Notes: a model not told the origin generated them from the letters alone. A stretch of DNA of 64,000 nucleotides from Metapseudomonas otitidis (GCF_900111835.1 NZ_FOJP01000013.1:1-64000), one strand, 5' to 3'. Positions 1-9,333 are shown, counted from the stretch's first letter. A program made the numbers and translations.

Positions 1-266
1 TCCAGCTCCTTGATGCGCTGCTCCGGCGTCAGTGGCAGGTTGGGTTCGGACATCGACTTGCTCCTGGCGGATCGAATGGAGGCTCCTTGACTCCAGTCCT
101 GCCGACCATGCTTGCGTAACCACACCAGCACCGTCGAACGGCCCTGGATGCCGTAGCGAGCCTGAGCCTCCTTGTAGCTCATTTCGCCTTTTTCGACTTG
201 ATCGACCACTGCCAGTTTAAAAGCCTGCGTGTAATCACGCTGACTGCGACGGATACCTTCTGCCAT
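1..266 (-). CDS. IS3-family transposase OrfA (partial)
   Basis: This is the first 88 codons of a small helix-turn-helix protein starting at the ATG at 266 and continuing past position 1. It begins MAEGIRRSQRDYTQAFKLAV and continues with the pattern E-M-S-Y-K-E-A-Q-A-R-Y-G-I-Q-G, then V-L-V-W-L-R-K-H-G, the HTH of IS3/IS150-type OrfA proteins. The end of the visible part (LPLTPEQRIKELE) is where the coiled-coil dimerisation helix of OrfA normally starts. In this family OrfA is fused to the DDE transposase OrfB by a -1 frameshift. OrfB is not in view. GGAGAG upstream of the ATG (about 271-276) is a good ribosome binding site. Confidence 0.85.
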   Translation of the reverse strand, partial: MAEGIRRSQRDYTQAFKLAVVDQVEKGEMSYKEAQARYGIQGRSTVLVWLRKHGRQDWSQGASIRSARSKSMSEPNLPLTPEQRIKEL

Positions 267-319
267 CGGGACTCTCCTGAAATAAGGGCGAAGGTGTAAA
301 CCTTATTCAGGACGGGACA
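1..319 (-). mobile_element. IS3-family insertion sequence, left end only
   Basis: The element runs off the window edge. Its outer end is placed at 319, because the minus strand from there reads TGTCCCGTCCTGAATAAGG, beginning with the 5'-TG typical of IS3-family termini. The first transposase frame starts about 50 bp inside this end, the usual IS3 spacing. The far end, the second frame and the target duplication are outside the window, so intactness cannot be judged. The tip lies about 8 bp beyond the T-tract of the lysS terminator. Confidence 0.8.
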
Positions 320-327
320 GCAGCCAC

Positions 328-354
328 AAAAAAGCCGCCCGAAGGCGGCTTTCT
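328..354 (-). terminator. Rho-independent terminator of lysS
   Basis: Read on the minus strand this is AGAAAGCCGCC-TTCG-GGCGGCTTTTT, an eight-pair stem with a stable TTCG loop and a T-tract. It lies just after the lysS stop at 363, between lysS and the end of the insertion sequence. Confidence 0.9.
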
Positions 355-362
355 CATCCCAC

Positions 363-1868
363 TCAGGCCTGGGGCCGCATGTGGGGGAACAGGATCACGT
401 CGCGGATCGACGGGGAGTTGGTCAGCAGCATCACCAGGCGGTCGATGCCGATGCCTTCGCCGGCGGTGGGCGGCATGCCGTATTCCAGCGCGTTGACGAA
501 GTCGGCGTCGTAGTGCATCGCCTCGTCGTCACCGGCGTCCTTCTCCTTGACCTGCAGCATGAAGCGCTCGGCCTGGTCTTCGGCGTCGTTCAGCTCGGAG
601 TAGGCGTTGGCGATCTCGCGGCCACCGATGAACAGCTCGAAGCGGTCGGTGACGCTCGGGTCCTTGTCGTTGCGGCGGGCCAGCGGGGAGACCTCGAAGG
701 GGTACTGGGTGATGAAGTGCGGCTGTTCCAGCTTGCTCTCCACCAGCTCCTCGAAAATCATCACCTGCAGCTTGCCCAGGCCTTCGTGGCCGAGGACCTT
801 GGCACCGGCCTTCTTGGCGATGGCGCGGGCCTTCTCGACGTCGTTGAGGTCGGCGGCGGTGATGTCCGGGTTGTACTTGAGGATCGCGTCGAACACCGAC
901 AGGCGGGCGAAGGGCTCGCCGAAATGGAAGACCTTGTCGCCGTAGGGCACGTCGGTGCTGCCGAGCACGGCCTGGGCCAGCTCGCGGAACAGCTCCTCGG
1001 TCAGGTCCATGTTGTCTTCGTAGTCGGCGTAGGCCTGGTAGAACTCGAGCATGGTGAACTCGGGGTTGTGCCGGGTCGAGACGCCTTCGTTACGGAAGTT
1101 GCGGTTGATCTCGAAGACCTTCTCGAAGCCACCGACCACCAGGCGCTTGAGGTACAGCTCCGGGGCGATGCGCAGGAACATCGGCATGTCCAGGGCGTTG
1201 TGGTGGGTCGCGAAGGGCTTGGCCGCCGCGCCGCCGGGGATGGTCTGCAGCATCGGGGTTTCCACTTCGAGGAAACCGCGCTCGCTGAGGAAGCGGCGGA
1301 TGTGGGCGATGACCTGGGAGCGCACGCGGAAGGTGTGGCGGGTTTCCTCGTTGACGATCAGGTCGACGTAGCGCTGGCGGTAGCGCTGCTCGGTGTCGGT
1401 CAGGCCGTGGTGCTTGTCCGGCAGCGGGCGCAGGGACTTGGTCAGCAGGCGCACGCTGGTCATGTCGACGTACAGGTCGCCCTTGCCGGAACGGGCCAGG
1501 GTGCCTTCGGCGCCGATGATGTCGCCCAGGTCCCAGGTCTTGATCTCGGCCAGGGTCTCTTCCGGCAGGGTCTTGCGGTTCACGTAGACCTGCAGGCGAG
1601 CGCTGCTGTCCTGCAGGACGATGAAGGAGCCGCGGTTGAGCATGATGCGACCGGCGACCTTGACCGGGATGGCTGCAGCTTCCAGCTCTTCCTTGGTCTT
1701 GTCCGCGTACTGTTTCTGCAGGTCCGCGAAGTAGGCGTCGCGGCGGAAGTCGTTCGGGAAGGCGATGGCCTTGGCTTCGCGCACGGCAGCAAGCTTTTCC
1801 TTGCGCTGGGCGATCAGCTTGTTCTCTTCCTGTTGCAGTTCGTGCTGGTCGGGTTGTTGGTCGCTCAT
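363..1868 (-). CDS. lysS: Lysyl-tRNA synthetase, class II
   Basis: Charges tRNA-Lys with lysine in the cytoplasm. The 501-residue length is normal for bacterial class II LysRS. The N-terminal OB-fold anticodon-binding domain occupies about residues 60-170 ([18 protein letters not shown] region). The class II catalytic core follows, with motif 2 ([20 protein letters not shown]) and motif 3 ([13 protein letters not shown]) near the C-terminus. I start at the ATG at 1868 ([22 protein letters not shown]), which matches Pseudomonas LysS, rather than at the upstream in-frame ATG at 1934. The gene lies 123 bp downstream of prfB on the same strand, the prfB-lysS order also seen in E. coli, so co-transcription is likely. 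It ends in the hairpin at 328-354. Confidence 0.97.
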   Translation of the reverse strand: MSDQQPDQHELQQEENKLIAQRKEKLAAVREAKAIAFPNDFRRDAYFADLQKQYADKTKEELEAAAIPVKVAGRIMLNRGSFIVLQDSSARLQVYVNRKTLPEETLAEIKTWDLGDIIGAEGTLARSGKGDLYVDMTSVRLLTKSLRPLPDKHHGLTDTEQRYRQRYVDLIVNEETRHTFRVRSQVIAHIRRFLSERGFLEVETPMLQTIPGGAAAKPFATHHNALDMPMFLRIAPELYLKRLVVGGFEKVFEINRNFRNEGVSTRHNPEFTMLEFYQAYADYEDNMDLTEELFRELAQAVLGSTDVPYGDKVFHFGEPFARLSVFDAILKYNPDITAADLNDVEKARAIAKKAGAKVLGHEGLGKLQVMIFEELVESKLEQPHFITQYPFEVSPLARRNDKDPSVTDRFELFIGGREIANAYSELNDAEDQAERFMLQVKEKDAGDDEAMHYDADFVNALEYGMPPTAGEGIGIDRLVMLLTNSPSIRDVILFPHMRPQA

Positions 1869-1991
1869 GGTCTTCGGTGGTTCCTGATTAGGCGCTCTTG
1901 CCTGTGGAAACGGATTGCATAACAGCGGCAGCAAAGCCTGGCGGACGCAGGCCAGCCGCTGCTTGAGGCGGGCTGGCCGGGCGCGGCGGCG

Positions 1992-3087
1992 TTACAGCCC
2001 TTGCTTGAGGCTGGCCTCGAGGTACTCGTTCAGATCCCCATCCAGCACCTTGTCGCAGTCGCTGCGCTCGACGCCGGTGCGCAGGTCCTTGATCCGCGAC
2101 TGGTCGAGGACGTAGGAGCGGATCTGGTGCCCCCAGCCGATGTCGGATTTGGTGTCCTCCAGAGCCTGGGAGGCGGCGTTGCGCTTCTGCATCTCCAGCT
2201 CGTACAACTTGGCCCGCAGCATCTTCATGGCGGTGTCCTTGTTGGCGTGCTGGGAGCGTTCGTTCTGGCACGCCACCACGGTGTTGGTGGGCACGTGGGT
2301 GATCCGCACCGCGGAGTCGGTGGTGTTCACGTGCTGGCCACCGGCACCGGAGGAGCGGTAGGTGTCGATGCGCAGGTCGGACGGGTTGATCTCGATCTCG
2401 ATGTTGTCGTCGATCTCCGGGGAGACGAACACCGCGGTGAACGAGGTGTGACGACGGTTGCCCGAATCGAACGGGCTCTTGCGCACCAGGCGGTGCACGC
2501 CGATCTCGGTGCGCAGCCAACCGAAGGCGTATTCGCCCTTGATGTGCACGGTGGCGCCCTTGATGCCGGCGACTTCGCCTTCGGACAATTCGACGATCTC
2601 GGCGGCGAAGCCGTTCTTGTCGGCCCAGCGCAGGTACATGCGCAGCAGCATGTTGGCCCAGTCCTGGGCCTCGGTGCCGCCGGAACCGGCCTGGATGTCC
2701 AGGTAGGCGTTGTTGGGGTCCATCTCGCCGCTGAACATGCGGCGGAACTCCAGCTTCTCGAGGATCTCGCGCAGGCGCTCGACTTCGGTGGCGACGTCGT
2801 TCACGGCGCCTTCGTCGTTCTCCTCGACCGCCATGTCCAGCAGGTCGCTGGAGTCGGCCAGGCCGCTGGTGAGTTCGTCGAGGGTCTCGACCACCTGCGC
2901 CAGCATGGAGCGTTCGCGGCCCAGGTTCTGGGCGTATTCGGGGTTGTTCCAGACGTTGGGGTCTTCGAGTTCGCGGTTTACTTCGACGAGACGATCATGC
3001 TTCTGATCGTAGTCAAAGATACCCCCGAATGGCCTGGGTACGTTCGGAGAGGTCCTTGATGCTGTTCAGGATCGGGTTGATTTCCAT
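1992..3087 (-). CDS. prfB: Peptide chain release factor 2, with programmed +1 frameshift
   Basis: RF2 recognises UGA and UAA stop codons and triggers peptide release. The gene starts at the ATG at 3087 ([22 protein letters not shown]), and reading frame one ends at an in-frame UGA at 3013-3015. A +1 shift at CUU-UGA-C continues into the long frame ending at 1992, giving 364 residues, the family's normal size. The anticodon-mimic SPF motif (VRKSPFDSG) and the catalytic GGQ loop (GAGGQHVN) are both intact. The shift is the classic RF2 autoregulation: low RF2 causes pausing at UGA and more shifting. An annotation that ignores the shift will truncate the protein at its N-terminus. It is the first gene of the prfB-lysS operon. 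Confidence 0.97.
3008..3027 (-). other. prfB programmed +1 frameshift site
   Basis: Minus-strand sequence CGG-GGG-TAT-CTT-TGA-C. The G-rich stretch acts as an internal Shine-Dalgarno just upstream of the slippery CTT codon, followed by TGA (3013-3015) and C, the poor-termination context conserved in bacterial prfB genes. All elements are directly visible. Confidence 0.95.
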
Positions 3088-3176
3088 GGCGGGAAGCTCT
3101 CACTGGCAAAACTTTCGGAAAAGCCGGCGAGTATACCCGAGTCGATTCGCCTCGGGCAGCCTGCGCCGATGACCGT

Positions 3177-4538
3177 TTACAGGCCCGCCGCCTCGGCCAC
3201 GGTGACCGCCCGCCAGGGCCCCGGGGAGGTGCCGGCCAGGGCCGACCAGTACCAGGCGGAGGTGTCGCTGAAGCTCCGTCCGGCCGCGTCCTCGATGTAT
3301 TCGCACACCCGCAGCCGACCGGAGGCGGCGCTGGCCAGGAAGCAGCGCTGCAGGCCCTCGCCACTGGCCCGGCGGTGAAGGGCGATGGCGCTGATGCGAA
3401 AGCCCAGGGCGCGGTAGCAATCCGCTGCCGGGTGCAGCTTGCGGGTCGGCACCTGCACCTGGCGCAGCACCAGGGTGCGCGGGCCGGCGGCGAAGCGCGC
3501 CAGGCGACCGGGGAAATCCTCGGCGAAGCGCCGCTCCACCGCCGTCAGCGCCAGCGGGCGCAAGGCCTGCCCCTCGAAGGTGCTCGGCCACTCGACGAAA
3601 CCGGCCGGGCGCGCGCCCTCCCCGCCCGCGCCCGGCACCAGGCTGTACGCCGCCAGGCCGACGAAGAGCACGCCCCAGGACCACGGACGCACCGCGCCGG
3701 GCAGGCCATCCGCCCGGTTCGCCGGCTGGGCCGGCAACCCCACCACCAGGCGCAGCACCAGCCCGCAGAGCGCGGCGAACACCGCCAACCCGATGCCCTC
3801 ATGGAGCCAGGCCGGCCCCTGCCAATGCCCGGCCTCCTGCAGCACCAGCAGCGTATTGCGCAGCGCATTGGCCCCGAGGATCAGCAGGCTGAGCCAGGGC
3901 AGCCGGCGCAGCAGCCGGGCATCCGCCACCCGCAGCCAGGCGGCGGCGGTGAAGGCCACGAAGTAGGCGGCCCAGGCCATCTGCACGCCGGAACAGGGCG
4001 CGTCGACCATCACCAGCTGACCGCCCACCTCCAGCGCACTGCCCTGGCGCGTGACGGCGAAGCCCAGTCCGCGCAAGGCCCAGAGGCTGGCCTCGGCGGT
4101 GATCACCCGCAGCGGGTAGCCGATGAAGAACTGCAGCGACGCCAGGATCGGCAGCGCCAGCACCCCCAGCCCCAGCCAGGCCAGCAGCGGCTGGCCGGGC
4201 CGACGCAGGGCGAAGGCCATCACCAGCACTGCCAGCACCGCCAGCAACCCGCGCCCCAGGGCCGGCACGCCCGGCACCAGCAGCGCGGCTGCCGTCAGCC
4301 CCAGGGAGGCGAGCAGCCCGGGCAGGCGCGGCGCCGCCAGCAGCGCGTGACGGTCACGCCACAGGCAGGCCAACAGCACCACCAGCGCCACCGCGCCCCA
4401 GGGATCGTCCGAGCCATCACCCATGCGGGCAACGGCCCAGCGCCACACCGGCCACAGCGCCAGGGCCGGCAGCGCCAGCCAGGCCCAGACGGGCAGCGCG
4501 CGGGTCACGCCTGGCCCCACTGACGGCGCAATGCCCAT
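3177..4538 (-). CDS. Exosortase with C-terminal periplasmic domain
   Basis: Predicted multi-pass inner-membrane transpeptidase-like enzyme that cleaves and processes PEP-CTERM-type C-terminal signals. Eight or so hydrophobic segments fill residues 15-275. The three conserved exosortase residues are in place: Cys182 in PCSGVQM, Arg227 in ANALRN and His246 in WLHEGIG. After the last membrane span there is a soluble tail of about 140 residues (VEWPSTFEGQALRPL onward) with four cysteines, resembling the EpsI-like extension fused to some exosortases. The ATG at 4538 overlaps the upstream gene by 34 bp. A GTG at 4508 would overlap its stop by 4 bp (GTGA) and is an equally good start. I cannot assign the exosortase class. 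The only obvious substrate is the gene directly upstream. Confidence 0.88.
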   Translation of the reverse strand: MGIAPSVGPGVTRALPVWAWLALPALALWPVWRWAVARMGDGSDDPWGAVALVVLLACLWRDRHALLAAPRLPGLLASLGLTAAALLVPGVPALGRGLLAVLAVLVMAFALRRPGQPLLAWLGLGVLALPILASLQFFIGYPLRVITAEASLWALRGLGFAVTRQGSALEVGGQLVMVDAPCSGVQMAWAAYFVAFTAAAWLRVADARLLRRLPWLSLLILGANALRNTLLVLQEAGHWQGPAWLHEGIGLAVFAALCGLVLRLVVGLPAQPANRADGLPGAVRPWSWGVLFVGLAAYSLVPGAGGEGARPAGFVEWPSTFEGQALRPLALTAVERRFAEDFPGRLARFAAGPRTLVLRQVQVPTRKLHPAADCYRALGFRISAIALHRRASGEGLQRCFLASAASGRLRVCEYIEDAAGRSFSDTSAWYWSALAGTSPGPWRAVTVAEAAGL

Positions 4539-6514
4539 CCCAGGCCCAGCAAGCCCACCAGCAACAGCGCCCTGGTCGCCGGCTCCGGCGTGCCCGGCAC
4601 CATCGGCCCGCTGACGCTGCCGCCCACGGCCTGGGCGCTGACGCCCTGGGGCAGGGGCAGCGGCTGGTCGACTTCCGCCGCGTCCTGCGGCGCCGGGTTG
4701 CGCACCTGCTCATCCACCGCGACGAAGGAGGTGTAGGGCGTCAGCAGGCTGTACTTGAGGCCGAGGTCGAGGATCTGCTGGCTGTAGTTGTAGGCGTAGC
4801 CACCTTCGATGGCCTCCTGGTCCATCAGCGAGGCGATGCGCTGGCGGGCCCAGAGGTGCGCCAGGGCGCTGCCCTCCACGGCCTGCCCGGCCAGCAGCGG
4901 CGCCTCGGCATGCCAGGTGCCCCGGCTGGTCAGGCCCTGGGCGCGGAGGAAGCCCCGGCGCTCGCCGCGCCACTTGCCGAACACCACCAGCGGCCGCTCG
5001 GCGAACAGGTCCGGCAGCTCCAGGGGCTCCACGTCATAGGTGTCCAGCCCGTCGAAGGTCAGTTTCGGGCGCACCAGCACCGGCGACTCGATCATCCGCT
5101 GCAGGCGCTCGGCCTGGGCATCGGCCTGCGCGGCGTCCAGCACCACGAAGGGCTCGCCCTGGCCGGCGCGGGCCAGGCCCTCGATCAGCTCGCGGTTCAC
5201 CGAGCTGCCGATGCCGAAGGCGAACAGGTTGGCCTTGCCCAGGTTGCCGCGCACCAGCGCATAGGCCTCGCTTTCCACGTCCACGAAGCCGTCGGTGACC
5301 ACGATGAAGGAGCGCGAACGCCCCGCCTCCGCCGGCATCGCCAGGGCCTGGCGCAGGGCCGGCAGCAACTCGGTGCCGCCACTGCCCATCTCGGTGTCCA
5401 GCAGCCCCAGGGCCTGCTGGATGTGCTCGGCATCCGCAGGGATCGACTGCGGCACCAGCAGGCTGGCACTGCCGGAGAACAGCAGCACGTTGAAGCGGTC
5501 CTGCGGGCGCAGGCCGCCGATCAGCCGGCGCAGCAGGTGCTTGGCGGTGTCCAGGGGGAAGCCGTGCATGGAACCGGAGATGTCCACCACGAACACGTAT
5601 TCACGGGGCACCACCGCCTCGCTGGGCACGCGCCGGGGCGGCGCCACCATGGCCAGGAAGAAGTTCTCCTCGGCCCCCTCGCTGAGCAGCACCCCGCTCT
5701 GGAAGCCCTCGCCACCCAGGCGGTAGTCCAGCACGAAGTCACGGTTGGCCGCCGCGCCGCCGGCCGGGTCCAGGCTCACCCGCACGTGCCGGGCGTCCTG
5801 CCCCTGGCGCAGGATGCGGTGGCTGGGCGAGGCCAGCTCGGCGATGTCCGCCGGGGCCTGCAGGTCCACGTCCAGGCTGAATCCGGCGGTTCCCGGCTCG
5901 CCTTCCGGCAGGTGCGCGGTGGCCGTCCAGGGTTCGACGGCGCCCCCCGGCCGGCCGGTGTAGCGGGGGCCGACCACGGTGGGGAAGACGAAGGAGTAGA
6001 GCCCATCGCGGGGGACCAGCAGCTCGGTGTAGCGCAGCTCCACATCCACTGCATCGCCGGGGAGGATGTTGGCGACATTCATCTCGAACACGTTGCTGCG
6101 CTGCTGCTCCAGCAGGGCCGCGGTCTGCCCGGCCACCTTGGCCGCCTCGTAGTCTTCGCGGGCCTTGCCCTTCTCCTCGATGCGCGCCTCGATCACCCGC
6201 TGGCCGATGCGCACGGTCATGCCGTGCACCGCCGCCCGGGTCGAGCCGGGGAACACGTAGCGCGCCTCCAGCGCCCGGCTGCCTTCGTTGCGGTAGTGCT
6301 GGGTGACGCTGACGTCGGCGATCACCCCCAGCACCCGTGCCTTCACCTCGGTGGCCTTGAGGGGCAGGCCGTCGACACCGGGCTCGGCGTTCTCCACCAC
6401 GAAATAGGGCCCTTCCGGGGCGGGCTGCGGCGCGTCGGCCAGGACGGTCATCGGCACCAGCAACAACAACAGGCTCCACCAGCGGCGGCGCGGGAGGGTG
6501 ACAGGGCGGGACAT
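4505..6514 (-). CDS. VIT and vWA domain protein with PEP-CTERM-like sorting signal
   Basis: A 669-residue exported protein with a signal peptide at about residues 1-26 (RRRWWSLLLLLVPMTVLADA). A VIT domain follows at about 45-180 (ARYVFPG, RIEEKGKAREDYEAAK). A von Willebrand A domain spans about 305-480 with an intact MIDAS motif DISGSM (311-316) and a following TELLPAL loop. The C-terminus is a tripartite sorting signal: PEP at 643-645, a hydrophobic stretch ALLLVGLLGLGWAL, and a basic end RRQWGQA. This architecture is like inter-alpha-trypsin inhibitor heavy chain proteins and the marine proteobacterial sortase-target family, but here the partner enzyme is an exosortase. Stop and start overlap the exosortase gene, so the two are translated together. 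Likely an envelope adhesion or metal-dependent binding protein. The ligand is unknown. Confidence 0.88.
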   Translation of the reverse strand: MSRPVTLPRRRWWSLLLLLVPMTVLADAPQPAPEGPYFVVENAEPGVDGLPLKATEVKARVLGVIADVSVTQHYRNEGSRALEARYVFPGSTRAAVHGMTVRIGQRVIEARIEEKGKAREDYEAAKVAGQTAALLEQQRSNVFEMNVANILPGDAVDVELRYTELLVPRDGLYSFVFPTVVGPRYTGRPGGAVEPWTATAHLPEGEPGTAGFSLDVDLQAPADIAELASPSHRILRQGQDARHVRVSLDPAGGAAANRDFVLDYRLGGEGFQSGVLLSEGAEENFFLAMVAPPRRVPSEAVVPREYVFVVDISGSMHGFPLDTAKHLLRRLIGGLRPQDRFNVLLFSGSASLLVPQSIPADAEHIQQALGLLDTEMGSGGTELLPALRQALAMPAEAGRSRSFIVVTDGFVDVESEAYALVRGNLGKANLFAFGIGSSVNRELIEGLARAGQGEPFVVLDAAQADAQAERLQRMIESPVLVRPKLTFDGLDTYDVEPLELPDLFAERPLVVFGKWRGERRGFLRAQGLTSRGTWHAEAPLLAGQAVEGSALAHLWARQRIASLMDQEAIEGGYAYNYSQQILDLGLKYSLLTPYTSFVAVDEQVRNPAPQDAAEVDQPLPLPQGVSAQAVGGSVSGPMVPGTPEPATRALLLVGLLGLGWALRRQWGQA

Positions 6515-6680
6515 GGGACGTGGCTCCTTGCGTGTATCGGAAACCCAGCCTCGCCCGCGCCCGTGGAGGCTTCGTGCAGGGTGTGTGGTGTTTCTGTGGT
6601 TTTATGCGGCCGAGCCAAAACGGAGCGGACTATGCTTTACCGGCCGGCTCGCCCGCAGTCATCGCCCGGAGATCCTCCCC

Positions 6681-8348
6681 ATGCGTCGCCCCCACAGCCT
6701 GCGTAGCCGCATCGCCCTGTCCGTCGCCCTGCTGGTGTGTGCCCTGAGCTGGCTGCTCGGCACGCTGATCGGCCAGCGCTCCGGCGAGCGCATGGGCGAG
6801 GAATTCGGCCAGGGACTGGCGGAGCTGTCGTTCCAGATGGTCGATCGGCTGGACCGCGACATGGACAACCGCGCCCGCCTGCTGCAGGTCATCAGCGAGC
6901 TGAAGGCCCTGCGCCAGCCGGACGACATCCGCCAGGTCCGCGCCCTGCTGGACAGCCTGCAGCACGAGCTGCCGGATATCGCCTGGATCGGCTTCACCGA
7001 CCCCGATGGCCTGGTCCTGGCCTCCAGCAACGGCGTGCTGGAAGGGGTGAACATCGCCCAGCGGCCGGTCTACCAGCGCGGCATCCAGGGCCGCTTCATC
7101 GGTGACGTGCACGAGGCCGTGCTGCTGGCCAGGCTGCTGCCCAACCCCACCGGGGAGGCGATGAAGTTCGTCGACATCGCCCTGCCGGTGAAGGGGCCGG
7201 ACGGACGCACCGTTGGCGTGCTCGCCTCGCACCTGTCCTGGTCCTGGGCCGACGAGGTGCGCCGCGCGCTGATCGAGCCCATGCAGACGCACCGCCGGGT
7301 GGAGTTCTTCATCCTCAGCAGCGACTACAGCGTGCTGCTGGGCCCGGCGAGCAGCATCGGTCAGAAGCTGGAGCTGCCGGCCCTGGCCAGCATCGACGCG
7401 CGCAAGAGCTTCTGGAGCGTGCAGCGCTGGCCGGACGGCCGCCGCTACCTCACCGGCTTCGCCCCCAGCCACGGCTACCGCGACTACCCCGGCCTCGGCT
7501 GGATCGTGGTCACCCGCCAGGCAGAAGAAGAAGCCTTCGCCCCCGCCCACGCCCTGCAGCGGGAGATCTACCTCTGGGGCGGCGCGCTGGCGATCTTCTT
7601 CGCCGTCCTCGGCTGGGTGCTGGCGGCCCGGGTGACGCGCCCGCTGCAGCGCATCGCCGACGCGGCGGACCGCCTCAGCGCCGGGGAGATCGCCGTCATC
7701 CCCTCCGGCACCGGCACCCGGGAAATCCGCACGCTGAGCAAATCCATCGCCCACCTGGTGGAGAGCCTCACCCAGCAGCAGCTCACCCTCGGCCTGCTGG
7801 AGAACAAGGCCCATCACGACCCGCTCACCGGCCTGCCGAACCGCGCCGCACTGGAGAAGCACCTGCCCCGGCTGCAGCAACGCTGCCACGTGGCCGGCGG
7901 CGCACTGGGGCTGCTCTACCTGGACCTGGATGGGTTCAAACCGATCAACGACACCCACGGCCACGCCGTCGGCGACCTGGTGCTGCGCGAGGCCGCCCAG
8001 CGGATGCGCGGCTGCCTGCGGGACGGGGACCTGTTGGCGCGCCTGGGCGGGGATGAGTTCCTGATGGTGCTGCAGCTGCAGCAGGACGACGGCCTGAGCC
8101 ACATCAGCCGGGTCGCCCAGCGGGCGCTGCAGGTGCTGGGAGAGCCGATGCTGCTGGAGGGGCGCACCCTGGGCATCGGCTGCAGCATCGGCGGGGCCCT
8201 GTGGCCCCGTGACGGGGAACGCCTGGAAGAGGTGATGGAACGCGCCGACCAGGCGCTCTACCGGGCCAAGCGGGAAGGCCGCAACCGGGCCTTCCTGCAT
8301 GACGAAGACGAAGCGGTGCACATCGCTGCAGGCCCCGCCGTCAACTGA
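6681..8348 (+). CDS. Membrane-bound sensor diguanylate cyclase (Cache-HAMP-GGDEF)
   Basis: Makes the second messenger c-di-GMP. The start is the ATG at 6681 (MRRPHSLRSRIALSV). The open frame extends further upstream into the divergent promoter, but that part is not protein-like. Order: membrane span (about 10-30), periplasmic dCache-type sensor (about 35-285, ending with GLGWIVVTRQ), second span (about 295-315), HAMP linker (AARVTRPLQRIADAADRLSAGE), then GGDEF domain. The catalytic motif GGDEF is intact, and the product-inhibition I-site RDGD lies five residues before it, so an active, feedback-inhibited cyclase is expected. Ligand unknown. It is divergent from the VIT/vWA gene and overlaps the next gene tail-to-tail by 8 bp. 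Confidence 0.93.
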   Translation: MRRPHSLRSRIALSVALLVCALSWLLGTLIGQRSGERMGEEFGQGLAELSFQMVDRLDRDMDNRARLLQVISELKALRQPDDIRQVRALLDSLQHELPDIAWIGFTDPDGLVLASSNGVLEGVNIAQRPVYQRGIQGRFIGDVHEAVLLARLLPNPTGEAMKFVDIALPVKGPDGRTVGVLASHLSWSWADEVRRALIEPMQTHRRVEFFILSSDYSVLLGPASSIGQKLELPALASIDARKSFWSVQRWPDGRRYLTGFAPSHGYRDYPGLGWIVVTRQAEEEAFAPAHALQREIYLWGGALAIFFAVLGWVLAARVTRPLQRIADAADRLSAGEIAVIPSGTGTREIRTLSKSIAHLVESLTQQQLTLGLLENKAHHDPLTGLPNRAALEKHLPRLQQRCHVAGGALGLLYLDLDGFKPINDTHGHAVGDLVLREAAQRMRGCLRDGDLLARLGGDEFLMVLQLQQDDGLSHISRVAQRALQVLGEPMLLEGRTLGIGCSIGGALWPRDGERLEEVMERADQALYRAKREGRNRAFLHDEDEAVHIAAGPAVN

Positions 8349-9027
8349 CCTGGGCGTCCCGCACCTGGGCTTCCAGCTCCGCCTTGAGCCCCGGCTCCAG
8401 GCGCATCTGCCGCGCCAGTTCGTCCAGGTAGGCGCGCTCCATGAAGTGCTCCTCGTCCACCATCAGCACGCTGGCCAGGTACATCTCGGCCGCCATCTCC
8501 GGGGTGGCCGCCGCGCGGGCCACTTCGGACGGGTCCAGCGGCTTGTTCAGCTCCGTTTCCAGCCAGCCGCGCAGGCTGGGGTCGTCGGTCAGGCGGGCCA
8601 GTTCGCTCTCGATCAGTTGCCGCTCGCGGGCGTCCACATGGCCGTCGGCCTTGGCCGCCGCCACCAGGGCCTTGAGGATGGCCTGGCTGTGCTGCTCAGC
8701 CTGGGGCGCCGGCAGGCGGTCGAGGGTACGAGGCTCGCCCTGGGGCGCGGTGGGCTGGTTGGCCTGCCAGTTGCTGTAGGCCTTGTAGGCCAGCACGCCA
8801 AGGGCGGCGAGACCGCCGTAGGTCAGCGCCTTGCCGCCGAGCTTGCGCGCGCTCTTGTTGCCCAGCAGCAGGCCCAGCGCGCCGGCAGCCAGGGCACCAC
8901 CGCCCGCGCCACCGAGCAGGCTGCCGAGCTGGCCGCCGCCGATGCCGGACGGTTTGCCGCCGGCCTTCTTCTGCAGCAGGTCCTGGCCGGACTTGAGCAA
9001 TTGGTCGAGCAATCCACGGGTGTTCAT
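8341..9027 (-). CDS. TerB-like / DUF533 (YebE-type) protein
   Basis: A 228-residue protein beginning MNTRGLLDQLLKSGQDLLQK at the ATG at 9027. A Gly/Ala-rich hydrophobic stretch (LGSLLGGAGGGALAAGALGLLLG) is followed by a possible second membrane segment (GGLAALGVLAYKAYSNW). A helical TerB-like domain comes last (LKALVAAAKADGHVDARERQLIE, with the conserved ADG-x-D region). DUF533 proteins such as E. coli YebE are widespread and associated with envelope or tellurite stress, but their biochemical role is not established. The stop overlaps the 3' end of the convergent cyclase gene. Confidence 0.88.
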   Translation of the reverse strand: MNTRGLLDQLLKSGQDLLQKKAGGKPSGIGGGQLGSLLGGAGGGALAAGALGLLLGNKSARKLGGKALTYGGLAALGVLAYKAYSNWQANQPTAPQGEPRTLDRLPAPQAEQHSQAILKALVAAAKADGHVDARERQLIESELARLTDDPSLRGWLETELNKPLDPSEVARAAATPEMAAEMYLASVLMVDEEHFMERAYLDELARQMRLEPGLKAELEAQVRDAQVS

Positions 9028-9206
9028 GGGGGGCCTCCAAGGTCGCAATGGACGATGGGGCGCACTCTACCGCCAGTCTTCCTCATGTCGCGCAGGCGGA
9101 GTGCTTCGAGATATTGCGTCCCGAAACCGCTATCACCGGTCCCGTGCCGCGTAGCCCTGCCGACGCCTACCGGCTAGGCTGTAGGCCGTTTCGTCAGGAG
9201 GCCGTC

Positions 9207-9332
9207 ATGGAAGGGTTGTCGCTGGGCGGGTGGGGATGGGTGCTGCTGGCCGTGGGCCTGCACCTGGGTGTGCGGCTGTACATTCGCTACGGCCTGAAGG
9301 AAGACCGTAGCGAAGAGGACTGGCGCGCCTGA
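9207..9332 (+). CDS. Small single-span membrane protein (41 aa)
   Basis: A short frame beginning MEGLSLGGWGWVLLAVGLHL, with one hydrophobic helix (about residues 7-22) followed by a charged tail (KEDRSEEDW). CAGGAG lies 6 bp upstream of the ATG, an excellent ribosome binding site, which is the main reason for calling it. No family is recognised. It ends 1 bp before the convergent pbpG stop. Confidence 0.6.
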   Translation: MEGLSLGGWGWVLLAVGLHLGVRLYIRYGLKEDRSEEDWRA

Positions 9333-9333
9333 T

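Noticed and set aside
381-1922. Long rightward frame opposite lysS
   Set aside because: Exact shadow of lysS, no protein-like features.
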